A stretch of DNA of 32,486 nucleotides from Nitrososphaeraceae archaeon (GTDB lineage Archaea > Thermoproteota > Nitrososphaeria > Nitrososphaerales > Nitrososphaeraceae). Numbering within the stretch: position 1 is the stretch's first letter; the number at the start of each line of letters is the position of its first letter. The stretch lies in the NCBI GenBank assembly GCA_009377575.1, contig WHTU01000039.1, positions 1-32,486 on the forward strand, given 5' to 3'. The notes below the pieces were generated by a model, which was not told the DNA's origin, did no database searches, and was given only the letters and a program-made list of their open reading frames with translations. This document shows positions 32,392 through 32,486 of this stretch, piece by piece. The position numbers were made by a program, and so were the translations under genes.

Positions 32392-32486
32392 ACAGGATTC
32401 TCAGTCATGACTAAACTCATCATATAGGAAACAGACTGTTAAAGCGCCTAATGAATCCACCCACAGATCAATTGCAAGATCCATTG

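Noticed and set aside
1-32486. CRISPR array or insertion sequence with terminal inverted repeats
   Set aside because: No regularly spaced repeats and no transposase motif were found.

Overview
The window reads as chromosome from an ammonia-oxidising-type Thaumarchaeota (Nitrososphaeria, soil group close to Nitrososphaera/Nitrosocosmicus). This is an inference. It rests on AT-rich DNA with archaeal TATA-like boxes about 26-31 bases upstream of many starts (leaderless style), on GTG/TTG starts beside GGAGGTGA-type ribosome sites, and on the gene families present: Lrp/AsnC regulator, DsbA-like thioredoxins, paired UPF0060 membrane proteins, DM13 protein, three-domain multicopper oxidase, and many small secreted proteins. 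No rRNA, tRNA or CRISPR array was recognised.

Layout. 1-1.1 kb: 3'-truncated Mre11/SbcD-like nuclease gene on the minus strand. 1.5-8.8 kb: a probable integrated element with a tyrosine integrase carrying a C-terminal zinc ribbon, an unknown CxxC protein, several small proteins, a Toprim protein resembling the A subunit of topoisomerase VI/Spo11 without a visible B subunit, a 711-aa P-loop ATPase with a C2H2 finger, and a small zinc protein. 9.0-9.9 kb: secreted lipase-like hydrolase. 9.9-18.1 kb: a gene graveyard. It holds fragments of a short-chain dehydrogenase, a prealbumin-fold secreted protein, a STAND/AAA ATPase cut at its P-loop and a membrane protein, plus a multicopper oxidase interrupted by one in-frame TAA and a coiled-coil HTH gene followed in frame by 53 coding-like codons beyond its TGA.

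18.1-22.5 kb: metal-stress cluster. A CmtR-like ArsR sensor overlaps a P1B-type metal ATPase, which converges on a Met/His-rich secreted protein. Further on, a 48-residue peptide with three Cys-Cys pairs overlaps a wrecked histidine kinase gene. 22.8-27.4 kb: envelope and redox genes. These are a secreted peptide, an overlapping UPF0060 pair (likely SMR-like heterodimer), a DsbA-like protein overlapping a four-helix protein with CSSC, a DM13 protein, and a second lipase-like hydrolase paralogous to the one at 9.0 kb. 27.7-32.4 kb: small conserved-looking proteins, an Lrp/AsnC regulator, coiled-coil proteins, a small secreted protein with a decayed paralogue 1.5 kb away, a Ser/Asp/Gly-rich secreted protein, a zinc-ribbon protein, a GC-rich hairpin and a gene with an apparent frameshift at its 5' end.

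A dispersed non-coding repeat of about 98 bp lies upstream of both the ArsR and Lrp genes. The most interesting candidates are the integrase/Top6A-like/ATPase module, the CC-CC-CC peptide with its own leaderless promoter, and the dispersed repeat. Family names come from motif reading, without database searches.
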